Part shown: piece by piece, positions 54,053-64,000 of the stretch
How the letters are laid out: each line of letters begins with the position of its first letter
Position numbering within the stretch: position 1 is the stretch's first letter
Position numbers and translations under genes: made by a program
Source: Thiomonas sp. X19
Lineage (GTDB): Bacteria; Pseudomonadota; Gammaproteobacteria; Burkholderiales; Burkholderiaceae_C
Length of the DNA stretch: 64,000 nucleotides
NCBI RefSeq assembly: GCF_900089495.1
Contig: NZ_LT605203.1
Coordinates: 767,522-831,521, forward strand
Direction: 5' to 3'
The notes under the pieces: generated by a model
What the model saw: only the letters and a program-made list of their open reading frames with translations
What the model was told of the DNA's origin: nothing
Databases searched by the model: none

Positions 54053-56230
54053 ATGAACGTGCTCCCACACCTTGTCCGTTGGCTCGGCTGTTTGCGATGG
54101 GGCTTGCACCGAGCTTTACCCAGCCTGTTCGCGGTCGTGATCGTCGGTTCGGCACCCCTCGCGCATGCCGGGGAGCCGCCCGCACTGGTCGGCCGCATCG
54201 CCGAGTTTCAAGGCGAGGTGAGTCTGCTGCCGGCCGGCGCCAGCAGCTGGATCGCGGCCAGCCTGAACCGGCCCATCACCATCGGCGACCGGCTGTGGGT
54301 GCCGCCGGGCGGGCGCGCCGACATCGTCGCCGGGCCGGATGCGATCCGGCTGGGCCCGGGCACCGATCTCACGGTGCTCGATCTGCGCGAGCAGGACGTG
54401 CAGTTGTCGCTGTCGCAAGGCACGGCGCAATTGCAGGTACGCGCCTTCGGACCGGATCAGCGGGTGGAGGTGGACACGCCCAACCTCGCCTTTCAGTTGC
54501 AAAGTGCCGGCGATATGCGCCTGGACGTGAATCCGGCCGCCGACACCACCACCGCCACGCTGCGCGCCGGCCAGGGCGCGGCCTATGGCGAGAGCGCCGC
54601 GCCCTATGCTGTGGAGGCCGGGCAGAGGGTGCGCTTTGCCGGGCAGAACCTCACCGTTGTGGCCGCCGAAGACAATCCGCCGGCCGACGCCTTCGACCAG
54701 TGGGTGGGGCAGTTGAACGCACGCGAAGACGCCTCCATCTCCGCGCGCTATGTCTCGCCCTGGGTCACCGGCTACCAGGGGCTCGACGCCTGGGGCCAAT
54801 GGACCCAGAGCCCGCAATACGGGCCCGTCTGGTACCCGCGCGTCGCCCCCGGCTGGGTGCCCTACCGCAACGGCCACTGGGCCTGGGTGCCACCCTGGGG
54901 CTGGACCTGGATTGCCGCCGAACCCTGGGGCTTCGCGCCCTTCCACTACGGCCGCTGGGCCTGGGTCGATTCGGCTTGGGTCTGGGTGCCGGGGCCCGTG
55001 CTGGTGCGCCCGGTGTACGCCCCGGCGCTGGTGGCTTTCGTCGGCGCCGCGCCCGGCGTCACCTTCTCCTTCGGCGTGGCCGGCGGCGCTCCGGCCGTGG
55101 GCTGGTTCCCACTCGGCCCGGGGCAGATCTACCGCCCGCCCTACGCCTACACCCCGGCTTACCTCGTGGCGGTGAATCGCTGCACTCCCATCAGCGGCCG
55201 CGACCATGACTGGATCAATGTGCGCCGCGAACTCGACCCGCGCCGCCTGCCGCCCCACGCCCTCACCCTGGTGCCGCGCACCGCCTTCGTTCAGGGCCTG
55301 CCGGTGCAGGATCATGTGCATCGCCTGCCCGCCTTGCCCGCGCACATCCTGCCGCTGGCCACGGCGCCCGACGCGCACCCGTTGGCGGCCAGCGTCACCG
55401 CCGGGGCGCGTCCCATGCCCTGGCCCACGGGGTTCCGGCCGCGCCCGGTGCTGGCCACGCGCGAGCCCGGGCCGCTGCCGCAGCGCTCCAGCATGCCCGA
55501 GACAGGCGGGCTGCGGCCCCCGGGCACATACCGGGGCCTGCCCGCGAACAACACGTCGCCCGAACGGGCTCCGGTGCGCATCGTGCCGGTCCCGGTGCAG
55601 CGCCAACCCGTAACGCCGCCATCGATGCGTCTTGGCCAGCCTCCGGCGGCGGAGCCGTCACCCAGACCGCAGCCCGGCTTGCAGCCGCAGCCGGGAGAGT
55701 CCGGGCGGTCCGAGTCGCCGCGTGTGTTCATCCCGCAGCCGCGATCCCCGTTGGCGGCGCAGCCGCAAGCTCCCCGGCCGCCGCTGCAAACCCCGGAACC
55801 AGCGCAACGGGATCGCGGGTTTTCGCGCCCCATGCCCCACTTTCCTGAACACCCCGCGCAAAGATTCGATCAACGCCCCGAGCCGCGCCTGGAGCAGCCA
55901 GGCTTCGCCCCGCTGCCCCGGCCGAGGCCGTCTGGCTTTTCCGCGCCCGAGCGCGGTGCCGGGCCGCCTCCGTCGATCGAGCGCCCGGGTGAAGCGCCGC
56001 AGCGCCTCGAACGACCAGCGCCGGAATTGCGCCAGCATGTGCAGCCTGAGTTCCAGCCCCATTTCCGCGCGCTCGCGCCCGGCTTCGAACCCAGTTCGCG
56101 GGGCGAAGCCGGGCGCTCAGGCAGACCTGAGGGCGTACCCGAGCGTGGGTCCGAGAGCCGTGCCCCGCCGCCCGGCGCCCCACAGGGCGTGCCCGGCCCC
56201 CTGCAGCGCGCCGGCATGGCTCCGCCTTGA
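54053..56230 (+). CDS. DUF6600/FecR-like secreted protein with long Pro-rich tail
   Basis: 725 residues. Signal peptide (1-40), then a FecR-like beta region (about 45-190, VGRIAEFQGEVSLLPAG ... AVEAGQRVRFAG), a Trp/Pro/Gly-rich DUF6600 part (about 220-390, with WVPYRNGHWAWVPPWGWTWI and FHYGRWAWVDSAWVWVPG), and a disordered Pro/Arg/Gln tail to the end. The tail lacks cysteines. It is probably surface- or periplasm-located; function unknown. Confidence 0.75.
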   Translation: MNVLPHLVRWLGCLRWGLHRALPSLFAVVIVGSAPLAHAGEPPALVGRIAEFQGEVSLLPAGASSWIAASLNRPITIGDRLWVPPGGRADIVAGPDAIRLGPGTDLTVLDLREQDVQLSLSQGTAQLQVRAFGPDQRVEVDTPNLAFQLQSAGDMRLDVNPAADTTTATLRAGQGAAYGESAAPYAVEAGQRVRFAGQNLTVVAAEDNPPADAFDQWVGQLNAREDASISARYVSPWVTGYQGLDAWGQWTQSPQYGPVWYPRVAPGWVPYRNGHWAWVPPWGWTWIAAEPWGFAPFHYGRWAWVDSAWVWVPGPVLVRPVYAPALVAFVGAAPGVTFSFGVAGGAPAVGWFPLGPGQIYRPPYAYTPAYLVAVNRCTPISGRDHDWINVRRELDPRRLPPHALTLVPRTAFVQGLPVQDHVHRLPALPAHILPLATAPDAHPLAASVTAGARPMPWPTGFRPRPVLATREPGPLPQRSSMPETGGLRPPGTYRGLPANNTSPERAPVRIVPVPVQRQPVTPPSMRLGQPPAAEPSPRPQPGLQPQPGESGRSESPRVFIPQPRSPLAAQPQAPRPPLQTPEPAQRDRGFSRPMPHFPEHPAQRFDQRPEPRLEQPGFAPLPRPRPSGFSAPERGAGPPPSIERPGEAPQRLERPAPELRQHVQPEFQPHFRALAPGFEPSSRGEAGRSGRPEGVPERGSESRAPPPGAPQGVPGPLQRAGMAPP

Positions 56231-56334
56231 GCCGGGCGCCCTGGACCCGGGCGCAGTGGTGTCCTAGCCTTTCCGGCGCGCTGCAGCAGGCGCATTCCGC
56301 CTGCGTGGCGAGTCTGGAACCGCGCCGCGCGGGG

Positions 56335-58107
56335 TCAGTCGTCCTGCGCGTTCGAATGCCCACCCCCATGGCCGTCTTCATGACCATCGCCGTGGCCGAA
56401 GTGGAACAGGGTCATCATGTTGCCGATGGCAGGCTTGTTGCGCGGCACATAGGGGTCGCCAGAGGCGGGGAGCGGATTGGGCAGGTTGTCGCGGCTGCGC
56501 TTGGACAGCGGCGACAAGCCCCAGTTGGCCTCGATGAACTTGGCGATGGAGGCGTGGTCCGTGTAGGTGTGGTCGACATCGCCGCCGCGCGAGTACGGGG
56601 ACACCACGATCATCGGGATGCGCGTGCCGTCGCCGAAGAAGTCGATCGGCTGGATATAGCCCGAGTCGTAGTAGCCGCCGCCTTCGTCGAAGGTGATCAT
56701 GATGGCTGTGTGCGCCCACAGCCGCTTGTTGCTCTTGACCTGGTCGATCACGCTCTTGACGAACTGCTCGTAGTGGTACGGGTTGGAGTCGGCCGGGTGG
56801 CCGGCTTGGCTTTCATAGGGCCGCACGAAGGACACCGCCGGCAGCGTCCCGTACTTCACGTCGGACTGGAACAGGGTCATGCCCTGCAGGTTGTTGCGCT
56901 GCGCCGAGGTCATGACCGACTTCGAGAACACGAACGGGTCGCAGATCGAGCAGTACTCGCTGGTGGGGTGGCCATTGTTCCAGCCACCGCTGTACCACTT
57001 CCAGGTGATGCCCCTGGCCGTCATCGCGTCCGCCAGCATCGGCACCGTTTGCGGGGGCACTGTGAAATGGGTCGGCCCCAGCGGAGCGGGCGTGCCGTCG
57101 GGGTTGTAGCCGGGGCCGTAGTTGTTCAGCAGGTAGTAGGTGTCGGCCGCGCAGTTGCCGCCGTTGAAGGGCTTGTTGGACTGGGCGTGGAGGGCATCCA
57201 TGATCGCCGTCACGCCAGGCTGCTGCGGGTCCGCGCATTTGACGTAGGAGCCGCCGGCATAGCCGTCCTGCTTGTAGAAGTTGTTGGTGCCCGGCACGGG
57301 ATCGGGGTTCTCGATCTGGTTCACCGGCGGCATGGCTGGCATGCCGTCGGTGTTGTAGAACGCCGCGTCCCCGGCGGTGCCGATGGAGATGAAGTTGGCG
57401 CCCGTGCCGCCCATGATGGCCTGGTGGTAGTTGTCGCTGATGGCGTATTCGCGCGCGAGCTGCTTGAAGTATGGCGCGTCGCCGGTGCTCATGTTGTAGA
57501 AGCCCATCTGCACGCCGCCCTGGTAGGTGTCGGCCGGGGTCGCGGGCGGCGTGTTCTGGCCGCCGATGCCCACGGTCTGGGCCACCCAGGTGAACAGGTC
57601 GTGCCGGCCTTTGTCCACCTGCTGCCACATCTGGAAGAAGCGGTGCACCGGGTCGCCGGTGTAGGAGTCGTACGGCACGTACTTGGTGATCTGGAACGGG
57701 CCGTTGGGCAGGTTGGCCGGGAAGCGCTGGTCCGGCACGCCGGGGGGCTGGCCGTTGGCGTAGGTCGTGTTGGGCTGCGGCAGCGTGGCGTAGGGCTGGG
57801 TCTTGGTGGGGTCGAGGCGATACACGTCGGTATCGCTGGCCTGCCACTGGGCGGCCTTGCCGAAGTTCGGCCCCGGCGTGCCGTCGGCGTTGACGATGCC
57901 TTCGGACAGCAGGTTGCGCACGCTCTGGCCGTGCTTGGGCTTGTAGGTGGCGAACAGATTGTCGAAGCTGTGGTTCTCGCCGACGATGACGATCAGGTGC
58001 TCGATCGGCGTGGCGGTATGGGTGTCGGACTCGGCGCTGGCGGGCATGGGGTGCCAGGCCAGCATCGCGCTCAAGGCCGTCACCGAGAAAAGGTTGGGTC
58101 TACGCAT
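56335..58107 (-). CDS. acid phosphatase/phospholipase C-like phosphoesterase (PF04185)
   Basis: 590 residues from MRRPNLFSV with AGGAGA upstream. A signal peptide (about 1-25, ending ASA) is followed by the phosphoesterase core: IVIVGENHSFDNLFATY (nucleophile region), the mid-chain AISDNYHQAIMGGTGANF, MITFDEGGGYYD and the metal-binding DHTYTDHASIAKFIEANWGL. Related AcpA/PlcC enzymes cleave phosphate esters outside the membrane. The His/Asp/Gly-rich end (HFGHGDGHEDGHGGGHSNAQDD) may bind metal. A possible Pho box lies upstream, so it may belong to the Pho regulon with phoX. Confidence 0.85.
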   Translation of the reverse strand: MRRPNLFSVTALSAMLAWHPMPASAESDTHTATPIEHLIVIVGENHSFDNLFATYKPKHGQSVRNLLSEGIVNADGTPGPNFGKAAQWQASDTDVYRLDPTKTQPYATLPQPNTTYANGQPPGVPDQRFPANLPNGPFQITKYVPYDSYTGDPVHRFFQMWQQVDKGRHDLFTWVAQTVGIGGQNTPPATPADTYQGGVQMGFYNMSTGDAPYFKQLAREYAISDNYHQAIMGGTGANFISIGTAGDAAFYNTDGMPAMPPVNQIENPDPVPGTNNFYKQDGYAGGSYVKCADPQQPGVTAIMDALHAQSNKPFNGGNCAADTYYLLNNYGPGYNPDGTPAPLGPTHFTVPPQTVPMLADAMTARGITWKWYSGGWNNGHPTSEYCSICDPFVFSKSVMTSAQRNNLQGMTLFQSDVKYGTLPAVSFVRPYESQAGHPADSNPYHYEQFVKSVIDQVKSNKRLWAHTAIMITFDEGGGYYDSGYIQPIDFFGDGTRIPMIVVSPYSRGGDVDHTYTDHASIAKFIEANWGLSPLSKRSRDNLPNPLPASGDPYVPRNKPAIGNMMTLFHFGHGDGHEDGHGGGHSNAQDD

Positions 58108-58202
58108 GATCAGGTTCTCCTGTGTGGGGGCACCGGGGCCGGTTCATCGGCAGGCCCCTGCCGTGTTCCGGGCCCCGGTGATCCGCAACGTAGCGTCCGC
58201 GT

Positions 58203-58235
58203 GTGATGACTCCATGAAGGAACGATGAAGGATTT
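58203..58235 (-). promoter_or_regulatory. tandem 11-bp repeats, candidate Pho box
   Basis: On the plus strand ATGAAGGAACG and ATGAAGGATTT (58214-58235) are direct repeats 11 bases apart, preceded by TGATGACTCC. The other strand reads CTTCAT-like halves with the phasing of PhoB boxes but not the CTGTCA core. It is about 100 bases upstream of the phosphoesterase start. Confidence 0.4.
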
Positions 58236-58386
58236 GTGGCAAGGTTTTGTGACTTTTTGCCGCGCGCCGCAGCGCGGCCATGGGCCTGTGCGCCCGGCGG
58301 GCATGCAAGGGCGCGCCGGGCCAGCCGGGACGCGAGTGCTCGAGTCGTCCGGGTCCGCAGGCCATGCGGCGCGCGCGCCCGCGTCA

Positions 58387-59574
58387 TCAGTACTCGAGGT
58401 GCAGCCTGACCCCGAGCACCATGGCGGCCGGGCCGTTGCCGCCGGCATTCCAGATGCGCTGCACGTCGGGCTGCACATACACGCCACGGACCACCTTGTA
58501 GGCGTAGTTCACCTCCAGCACGGTCTCCGGGTGCAGCGCGCGCAGGCTGGCGCGGGCCAGGCCGATGCTGAGGCTGTCGTCCGGCCGGCTGGCAAGGGGC
58601 CGCTGCACGCGCAGGCCCAGGCCCAGGTAGTACGGCAGCGAGTTCACCCGGCCGTTGCTCGCCGCCAACTGGACGAAGGCGCCGTAATGCGGTCCATTGG
58701 CCACATCCCAGCGGGTTTCGCCAATGCCGTAGACCCCGCCGGTGGACGGCCCGAGCAGCGGGTCGTTCTGGCGCATATGCCACAGCCCGAGCTTGAACAT
58801 CTGGCGCGGCTGGCCGTCCGCCAGGGTGCCGATGCTCTTGCTCGCTTCCACCAGCGCCAGCGCTCCCGATTGCAGCACGCCGCTGAACTTGGGCGGGTTG
58901 GCCTGCCATGCGCCGGTCTGCAGCGCATAGCCGTCGCCCAGATCGGCACCGCCCATCAAGCCCAGGCCGGGGTTGGGAAAGGTGGCGATGTCGGCGTTGC
59001 TGGTGAGCGTGGGCACGGGGCCGAACGAGGCATTGAGCAACTGCCCCGCCAGACCGACGGTGGCGAAGTAGTAGTTGACGTCCATGATGCCGGCGCGCAC
59101 GAAGCCCGCGGCCAGGTCTTGCTGGTAACTGAACTGGTACAGCCGCAAGAAGTTGGGCGCCCAGTCGTTGCTCGTGGTTTGCACCGCGCCGGTCTGCGCC
59201 GGCAAGTTGCCGTTGGTCTTCACGCCCATCAGGCTGAAGTCCAGTTTGCCGCCGGTCCACAGGCCGGCCCTGGCCGTGTCGAGGCTGCCGCCGAACTGCA
59301 GCAGCGCGTCGCTCGCCAGTTGGTGGTGGCGGCCGCCGGCCGCCACGCCAACCGCTTCGGTGTCGAGATGGCCTGAGAACGACAAGCCGTTTTCCAGCGT
59401 TTTGAACGGCGGCAGCGCGGGAGCGTTGTAGGGCGCGATCTGGAACTCGCCGCCCTGCGGCGCGGGGTCAGGCGGGGTTTGCGCCAGCACCTTGCCGGCT
59501 GGGCCGAGTGTGCCGAGCAGCGCGAGGCCGACGGCGAGCAAGTGTGGAGCGGATGGCGATGTGGCAGGCGGCAT
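58387..59574 (-). CDS. carbohydrate-selective porin, OprB family
   Basis: 395 residues. Signal peptide (about 1-31, ending VLAQ), then a beta-barrel with GLSFSGHLDTEAVG, GGKLDFSLMGVKT, RLYQFSYQQDLAAGFVRAGIMDVNYYFA and the family C-terminus LEVNYAYKVVRGVYVQPDVQ; the last residue is Tyr, acceptable for BAM. OprB forms channels for sugars. No sugar operon is adjacent. Confidence 0.82.
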   Translation of the reverse strand: MPPATSPSAPHLLAVGLALLGTLGPAGKVLAQTPPDPAPQGGEFQIAPYNAPALPPFKTLENGLSFSGHLDTEAVGVAAGGRHHQLASDALLQFGGSLDTARAGLWTGGKLDFSLMGVKTNGNLPAQTGAVQTTSNDWAPNFLRLYQFSYQQDLAAGFVRAGIMDVNYYFATVGLAGQLLNASFGPVPTLTSNADIATFPNPGLGLMGGADLGDGYALQTGAWQANPPKFSGVLQSGALALVEASKSIGTLADGQPRQMFKLGLWHMRQNDPLLGPSTGGVYGIGETRWDVANGPHYGAFVQLAASNGRVNSLPYYLGLGLRVQRPLASRPDDSLSIGLARASLRALHPETVLEVNYAYKVVRGVYVQPDVQRIWNAGGNGPAAMVLGVRLHLEY

Positions 59575-59604
59575 GCCGTGCAGGCGTGGATGAGTCGGCC
59601 GCGG

Positions 59605-60210
59605 TCAGCCGCCCGCGTTCGCACCCGTTGCCGCACCCGGCCCGGTCTCGGGCCAGCCCTGCCATTGCGGCGCCAGATCGTGGGCGATGCCGAACTGCTC
59701 CAGCACCCGGCCCAGGGTGTGGTCCACCATCTGCTCCAGGGTCTGCGGCCGTTGGTAGAACGCGGGCACGGGCGGGAAGATGGTGCCGCCCATTTCGGCC
59801 ACGGCCGTCATATTGCGCAGGTGGGCCAGGTTCAGCGGCGCCTCGCGCACCATCAGCACCAGGCGGCGGCGCTCTTTCAGGCACACGTCCGCGGCGCGGG
59901 CCAGCAGGTTGTCGGACATGCCGTGGGCGATGGACGCGAGCGACTTCATCGAACACGGCGCCACCACCATGCCGGCAGTGGCGAACGAACCGCTGGCGAT
60001 GCTGGCGGCCACGTCGCCAATCGGGTGCGTTTCGTCGGCCAGCGCCTCCACCTCGCGCCGGCCCAGGTCCAGCTCCGCCTTCACGCTCAGCCAGCCGGCG
60101 CTGCTGACCACCAGATGCGCATGCACCCCGCCCAGCCGGCGCAGGTGCTGCAGCAGCCGCACACCATAGATGGCGCCGGTGGCGCCGGTGATGCCGACGA
60201 TCAGGCGCAC
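59605..60210 (-). CDS. ubiX: UbiX, prenyl-FMN synthase
   Basis: 201 residues from a GTG start at 60210 (RLIVGITGATGAIYG); no ATG is available in frame. It makes prenylated FMN for UbiD, a step in ubiquinone synthesis. Family motifs: GITGATGAIYG, the FMN-site APCSMKSLASIAHGMSDNL and RRLVLMVREAPLN, and PPVPAFYQRP. Full length. Together with grxD, prmC, prfA and hemA it forms a conserved betaproteobacterial run. Confidence 0.9.
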   Translation of the reverse strand: MRLIVGITGATGAIYGVRLLQHLRRLGGVHAHLVVSSAGWLSVKAELDLGRREVEALADETHPIGDVAASIASGSFATAGMVVAPCSMKSLASIAHGMSDNLLARAADVCLKERRRLVLMVREAPLNLAHLRNMTAVAEMGGTIFPPVPAFYQRPQTLEQMVDHTLGRVLEQFGIAHDLAPQWQGWPETGPGAATGANAGG

Positions 60211-60236
60211 GCGGCGGTCCGGATGTGCCGCCGCGC

Positions 60237-60551
60237 TCAGGGCTGCGCCAGCAGTTGCTGCAACTCGCCGCTCTCGTACATCTCCATCATGATGTCCGAG
60301 CCGCCCACGAATTCGCCCTTCACATAAAGCTGCGGAATGGTCGGCCAGTTGGCGTATTGCTTGATGCTCTCGCGCACCTCCTGGTCCTCCAGCACGTTGA
60401 CGCTGGCGTACTGGTTCACGCCGCAAGCCTTGAGAATCTGCGCCGCGCGCCCGGAAAAGCCGCATTGCGGAAACTGCGGCGTCCCTTTCATGAACAGCAC
60501 CACCTCGTTGGACTTGACGAGTTGGTCAATGCGTTGAATCACGTCGGACAT
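60237..60551 (-). CDS. grxD: monothiol glutaredoxin GrxD
   Basis: 104 residues. Monothiol active site CGFS (QCGFSGR), with the glutathione-binding [20 protein letters not shown]. Works in iron-sulfur cluster delivery with BolA. Its start is embedded in the end of prmC (13-base overlap), so the two are translationally linked. Glutathione for it comes from the gshAB pair in this window. Confidence 0.92.
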   Translation of the reverse strand: MSDVIQRIDQLVKSNEVVLFMKGTPQFPQCGFSGRAAQILKACGVNQYASVNVLEDQEVRESIKQYANWPTIPQLYVKGEFVGGSDIMMEMYESGELQQLLAQP

Positions 60552-61468
60552 GGGGGCCTCTGGAAATCGGTGAACGCGGACTTGGCCGCATGGGGGGAAT
60601 TGTAGGTTTTGGGCCAGGCTGGCGCGTGGCCGGCCGTCAGGCGCGCAATCCCTGCGAGGTCGGGCTGGGTCTGCACCGCCATCAAACCCGCCGCGAGCAG
60701 CAGCGCCTGCACGGCCGCGGCCTGGTCGTGGCCATGCTCCAAGGCCAGCCAGCCGCCGGCGGCCAGATGCGCGGGCGCTGTGGCGACGATGCGGCGGATG
60801 TCGGCCAGGCCGTCGGCGCTGGCGCGGCCCACCAGGGCGAGTTGCGGCTCGTGCGCCAGTGCGGCGAGGTGCGCATCGCCCGCCGCGACGTAGGGCGGGT
60901 TGCCGAGGATGAGGTCGAAGCGTGGCGCGGGCATCGGCAGCGCGGCGAACCAGTCGCCGGCCAGCAGGCGCAGCGGGCCGCCGGGGCGCCGTTGCGGCAA
61001 CAGCGATTGGGCGTTGCCGGCGGCCACCTTCAGCGCGTCGGCGCTGCTGTCCACCGCCCACACTTCGGCTTGCGGCCGCGCATGGGCCACCGCCACGGCG
61101 ATGGCGCCGCTGCCGGTGCCGAGGTCGAGCACGGTGGCGTGGCCGTCGTGCGGCATGCGCGCCAGGGCGAAGTCCACCAGCAACTCGGTCTCGGGCCGCG
61201 GCACCAGCACGGCCGGGCTCACCGTGAAGCGCAAGCCGTAGAACTCGCGCCAGCCCAGCACATAAGCCAGCGGCTCGCCGGCCCGCAGGCGCGTGGCGGC
61301 GGCGTCCAGCAGCTTGAGGGCCGCGGCGTCGAGCAGGGCTTCGGGATGCGCCAGCAAGGTGGCGTGGCTGATGCCAGCCAGCTCGCGCAGCAGCACCAGC
61401 GCGTCGATGCGCGCCAGGCCGGCCTGGCGCATCCAGGCTTCGAGGGTCATGGGCATGGACGTTGCCAT
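60539..61468 (-). CDS. prmC: peptide chain release factor glutamine methyltransferase PrmC
   Basis: 309 residues. Methylates the GGQ glutamine of release factors. N-terminal helical domain (about 1-75), then the SAM-binding Rossmann fold with [16 protein letters not shown] and the catalytic NPPY ([10 protein letters not shown]). It lies next to prfA, its substrate's gene. The start could be the ATG at 61468 or the later MTLEAWMRQ. Confidence 0.92.
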   Translation of the reverse strand: MATSMPMTLEAWMRQAGLARIDALVLLRELAGISHATLLAHPEALLDAAALKLLDAAATRLRAGEPLAYVLGWREFYGLRFTVSPAVLVPRPETELLVDFALARMPHDGHATVLDLGTGSGAIAVAVAHARPQAEVWAVDSSADALKVAAGNAQSLLPQRRPGGPLRLLAGDWFAALPMPAPRFDLILGNPPYVAAGDAHLAALAHEPQLALVGRASADGLADIRRIVATAPAHLAAGGWLALEHGHDQAAAVQALLLAAGLMAVQTQPDLAGIARLTAGHAPAWPKTYNSPHAAKSAFTDFQRPPCPT

Positions 61469-61532
61469 GTTGTGCGACTGGCCATGGCGTAGCGATGGTG
61501 GCGATGGGCTGCAGCCATCACAACGCTCCGGT

Positions 61533-62612
61533 TCATGCCTCGCCCAGCGCCATCAGCAACTCGGCCTGATGTTCGGCGTGCAGGGCGTCGAGCAGTTCGT
61601 CGAGATCGCCGTTCAGGATGGCGTCGATCTTGTACAGCGTGAGGTTGATGCGGTGGTCGGTGATGCGCCCTTGCGGCACGTTGTAGGTGCGGATGCGATC
61701 GGAGCGGTCGCCGCTGCCGACCAGGCTCTTGCGCTGCGCCGCTTCCTTGGCCTGCGCCTCCTGCCGCTGCCGCTGCTCCAGGCGGGCGGCCAGCACGGCC
61801 AGCGCCTGCGCCTTGTTGCGGTGCTGCGAGCGGTCGTCCTGGCACTCCACCACCAGGCCGGTGGGCAGGTGGATGATGCGCACGGCCGAGTCGGTCTTGT
61901 TGATGTGCTGGCCGCCGGCGCCGGAGGCGCGGAAGGTGTCGATGCGCAACTCGGCCGGGTTGATCCGCACCGCGGCCTGCGCGTCGGGCTCGGGCATCAC
62001 CGCCACGGTTGCAGCGCTGGTGTGGATGCGCCCTTGCGACTCGGTGGCGGGCACGCGCTGCACGCGGTGGCCGCCGCTCTCGAACTTGAGCCGCCCGTAC
62101 ACGCCCTCGCCGCTGATGCGCACCACAGCCTCTTTCACGCCGCCGAGGTCGCTGTCGGCATGGCTGATGACTTCGCAGCGCCAGCCGCGGCGCTCGGCAT
62201 AGCGGGTGTACATGCGCAACAGGTCGGCGGCGAACAGGGCGGATTCGTCGCCCCCGGTCCCGGCGCGCACCTCGAGGAAAGCGGGCTTGCGGTCGTCCGG
62301 GTCGCGTGGCAGCAGGGCGGTTTGCAGCTCGGCTTCGAGCGTGGCGATGCGCTGCTGCGTGGATGCGATTTCGTCCTGCGCCAAGGCGCGCATCTCGGGC
62401 TCGGCCAGCAGCGCCTGGGCGTCGGCGTGCTCGGCTTCGGCCTGCAGCAACTCGGCGTAGAGCGCGGCCAGCGGCGCGAGCTCGGCGCGCTCGCTGCCCA
62501 GGGCGCGCAGGCGGACTGGGTCGGCGGCGCTGTCGGGCGCACCGAGCAGGGCGTCGATCTCGTCCATGCGGCGCAGCATGGCGGCCAGCTTGTCGCGCAG
62601 GGAGGGTTTCAT
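61533..62612 (-). CDS. prfA: peptide chain release factor 1
   Basis: 359 residues. Reads UAA and UAG. The GGQ motif ([19 protein letters not shown]) needed for peptide release and the codon-recognition region ([20 protein letters not shown]) are present. The 64-base gap to prmC suggests cotranscription. Confidence 0.95.
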   Translation of the reverse strand: MKPSLRDKLAAMLRRMDEIDALLGAPDSAADPVRLRALGSERAELAPLAALYAELLQAEAEHADAQALLAEPEMRALAQDEIASTQQRIATLEAELQTALLPRDPDDRKPAFLEVRAGTGGDESALFAADLLRMYTRYAERRGWRCEVISHADSDLGGVKEAVVRISGEGVYGRLKFESGGHRVQRVPATESQGRIHTSAATVAVMPEPDAQAAVRINPAELRIDTFRASGAGGQHINKTDSAVRIIHLPTGLVVECQDDRSQHRNKAQALAVLAARLEQRQRQEAQAKEAAQRKSLVGSGDRSDRIRTYNVPQGRITDHRINLTLYKIDAILNGDLDELLDALHAEHQAELLMALGEA

Positions 62613-62700
62613 GGGGTTGTGTGCGGATGTGCGGAGCGGACGCGCGAACTCGGGCAGCGCGCGGCGCAGGCTTGCAGCCCGGCACGCGCCGCCGGTTCAG

Positions 62701-64000
62701 CTAGGTGTTGTTGGCGTCGCTGCCGTGGCCGTCGCCGCTGTCGCCGTTGCTGCCGCAGCCGCGGTGCGGCGTGAGAAACAGGCGCTGCACTGCGCGCGCG
62801 ACTTGCTCGCGGTGGGCGGGGTCGCTGTGGTGCATGGCGGCGTAGGCGTTGTGCATGAATTTTTGCGACAGATTGCGCGCCAGCATGTCGAGCACCGCCT
62901 CGGCGTCTTCGCCACGCGCCAGTTGCTTGCGCGCGCGGTCGAGCTCGGCAGCCTGCCACTGGCGGCTGACGTCTTGCAATTGCAGGATCAGCGGCACTTG
63001 CTCGCGGCTGTCCATCCACTGCAAGAAGCCCTGCACCCGGGTCTCGATGATGGACTCGGCCTGCTGCACCGCGGCCTGGCGCTTCTCGCTGTTGGTGCGG
63101 ACCAGCTCGGTGAGGTCGTCCACGGTGTAGAGGTAGACGTCGGGCAGCTCGCCGACCTCGGCCTCGATGTCGCGCGGCACCGCCAGATCGACCATCACCA
63201 CCGGCTTGTGGCGGCGCTGCTTGACCATGCGCTCGGCCGCGCCCAGGCCGATGATGGGCAGGGTGCTGGCCGTGGACGTGACGACCACGTCGAATTCGGG
63301 CAGGCGCTGCGGCACGTCGGCCAGGCGCATGGCTTCGGCGCCGAACTGCGCCGCCAGCTTGGAGCCGCGCTCCAGCGTGCGGTTGGCAATGGCCATGTGG
63401 CGCGGCTTGCGCGCCGAGAAATGGGTGGCGACGAGTTCGATCATTTCGCCGGCGCCGATGAACAGCACGCGGCAGTCGGCCAGGTTCTCGAACACGGTTT
63501 CGGCCAGCTTCACGCTGGCGGCGGCCATGCTCACCGAATGCGCGCCGATCTCGGTGGTGCTGCGCACCTCCTTGGCCACGGCAAAGGTGCGCTGGAACAT
63601 CTGTCCCAGGGTGCTGCCCAGGGTGCCGGTGTCGGTCGCGGCGCGCACCGCGTCTTTCATCTGGCCGAGGATCTGCGGCTCGCCCAGCACCATGGAGTCG
63701 AGCCCGCTGGCGACGCGAAAGGCGTGGCGCACGGTGTCGTCCTGCACCAGGCGGTAGCTGTGGTCGATCAGGTCGCCCTCGCGCAGCGCGCGCGACTGCG
63801 CCAGCCAATGCACCAGCGCCTCGCGCGGGTCGGCCTCGGCGGCGCAGTAAATTTCGGTGCGGTTGCAGGTGGAGAGGATGGCGGCTTCCACCGCGCCTTC
63901 GCCGCCGCCGCGGCGCGCAGCCAGGCTGTCGCGCAGCGTGCGCAGCGCATCCTTCAGGCCGTCGGCTGAAAATGCGAGACGCTCGCGCACATCGAGTGGC
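62701..64000 (-). CDS. hemA: glutamyl-tRNA reductase, 5' end outside the window
   Basis: 433 codons are present; the frame runs off the window edge (preceding codons read PLD, as in [11 protein letters not shown]), so the start lies beyond 64000. HemA makes glutamate semialdehyde for tetrapyrroles. The catalytic Cys is in [26 protein letters not shown] and the NADPH region [16 protein letters not shown] follow. The C-terminal domain ends with an unusual Gly/Asn/Ser-rich tail ([17 protein letters not shown]). Confidence 0.93.
   Translation of the reverse strand, partial: PLDVRERLAFSADGLKDALRTLRDSLAARRGGGEGAVEAAILSTCNRTEIYCAAEADPREALVHWLAQSRALREGDLIDHSYRLVQDDTVRHAFRVASGLDSMVLGEPQILGQMKDAVRAATDTGTLGSTLGQMFQRTFAVAKEVRSTTEIGAHSVSMAAASVKLAETVFENLADCRVLFIGAGEMIELVATHFSARKPRHMAIANRTLERGSKLAAQFGAEAMRLADVPQRLPEFDVVVTSTASTLPIIGLGAAERMVKQRRHKPVVMVDLAVPRDIEAEVGELPDVYLYTVDDLTELVRTNSEKRQAAVQQAESIIETRVQGFLQWMDSREQVPLILQLQDVSRQWQAAELDRARKQLARGEDAEAVLDMLARNLSQKFMHNAYAAMHHSDPAHREQVARAVQRLFLTPHRGCGSNGDSGDGHGSDANNT

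Noticed and set aside
56227..58206. 659-codon open frame antisense to the phosphoesterase
   Set aside because: The minus-strand product has a signal peptide and catalytic motifs; the antisense frame is Val/Gly/Ala/Arg filler.

Overview
The window is high-GC DNA from a betaproteobacterium of the Burkholderiales. The gene set (SorAB sulfite dehydrogenase, a GshA of the thiobacilli type, a run of ubiK-comM, porin-glnK-amtB, gshA and gshB, and a tungsten aldehyde oxidoreductase) fits a sulfur-oxidising Thiomonas-like organism. That taxonomic guess is inference; there is no rRNA or tRNA in the window to test it.

Layout. 1-1.6 kb: an IS1182-type insertion sequence with both ends visible. 1.6-7.2 kb: a solitary ammonium transporter with its own sigma-54 promoter and NtrC-like site, an orphan protein, a divergent lrp/ald pair and a glycine-zipper protein. 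7.4-15.5 kb: ubiK-comM (comM frameshifted at Walker B), a sigma-54 driven porin-glnK-amtB operon, gshA and gshB. 15.5-17.1 kb: a decayed histidine kinase. 17.2-24 kb: a PhnD-like binding protein, a MITE-like element, rlmL, a tungstate ABC transporter (tupBCA) and a mtnN/GDPD pair. 24.3-33 kb: sorAB, a PEBP protein, a CDF metal transporter, a fused-permease ABC importer without a binding protein, and an MGDG-synthase-like glycosyltransferase. 33-38.4 kb: the tungsten operon aorABCD with a ferritin-like protein upstream. 38.5-43.3 kb: an OmpA lipoprotein, a DUF3014 protein and phoX behind a clear Pho box. 43.3-53.7 kb: one long minus-strand block with a winged-helix regulator, TonB receptor, ExbB, ExbD, TonB, an FbpABC-like ABC importer, an FTR1-like membrane protein and a 53-residue protein, many with ATGA overlaps. 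54-58 kb: a DUF6600 protein and an acid phosphatase/phospholipase C-like enzyme. 58.4-64 kb: an OprB porin, then ubiX, grxD, prmC, prfA and the 3' part of hemA.

How the genes fit together. Nitrogen: two ammonium channels and GlnK carry sigma-54 promoters, so both probably belong to the NtrC regulon. Tungsten: TupABC would feed tungstate to the AorB enzyme, with AorD as a MoaD-type sulfur carrier, AorA as the iron-sulfur wire and AorC as the NAD-linked flavoprotein. Phosphate: phoX and probably the 58-kb phosphatase belong to a Pho regulon. The 43-53 kb block looks like a complete outer-to-inner membrane import route for an unknown, perhaps metal, substrate.

The most unusual feature is a family of about 80-bp modular palindromic elements. 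Two copies lie between genes near 42.5 and 43.2 kb, one lies beside aorD, and three lie in frame inside proteins (the UbiK tail, a GDPD and the winged-helix regulator). The hairpin arms differ between copies yet stay complementary.
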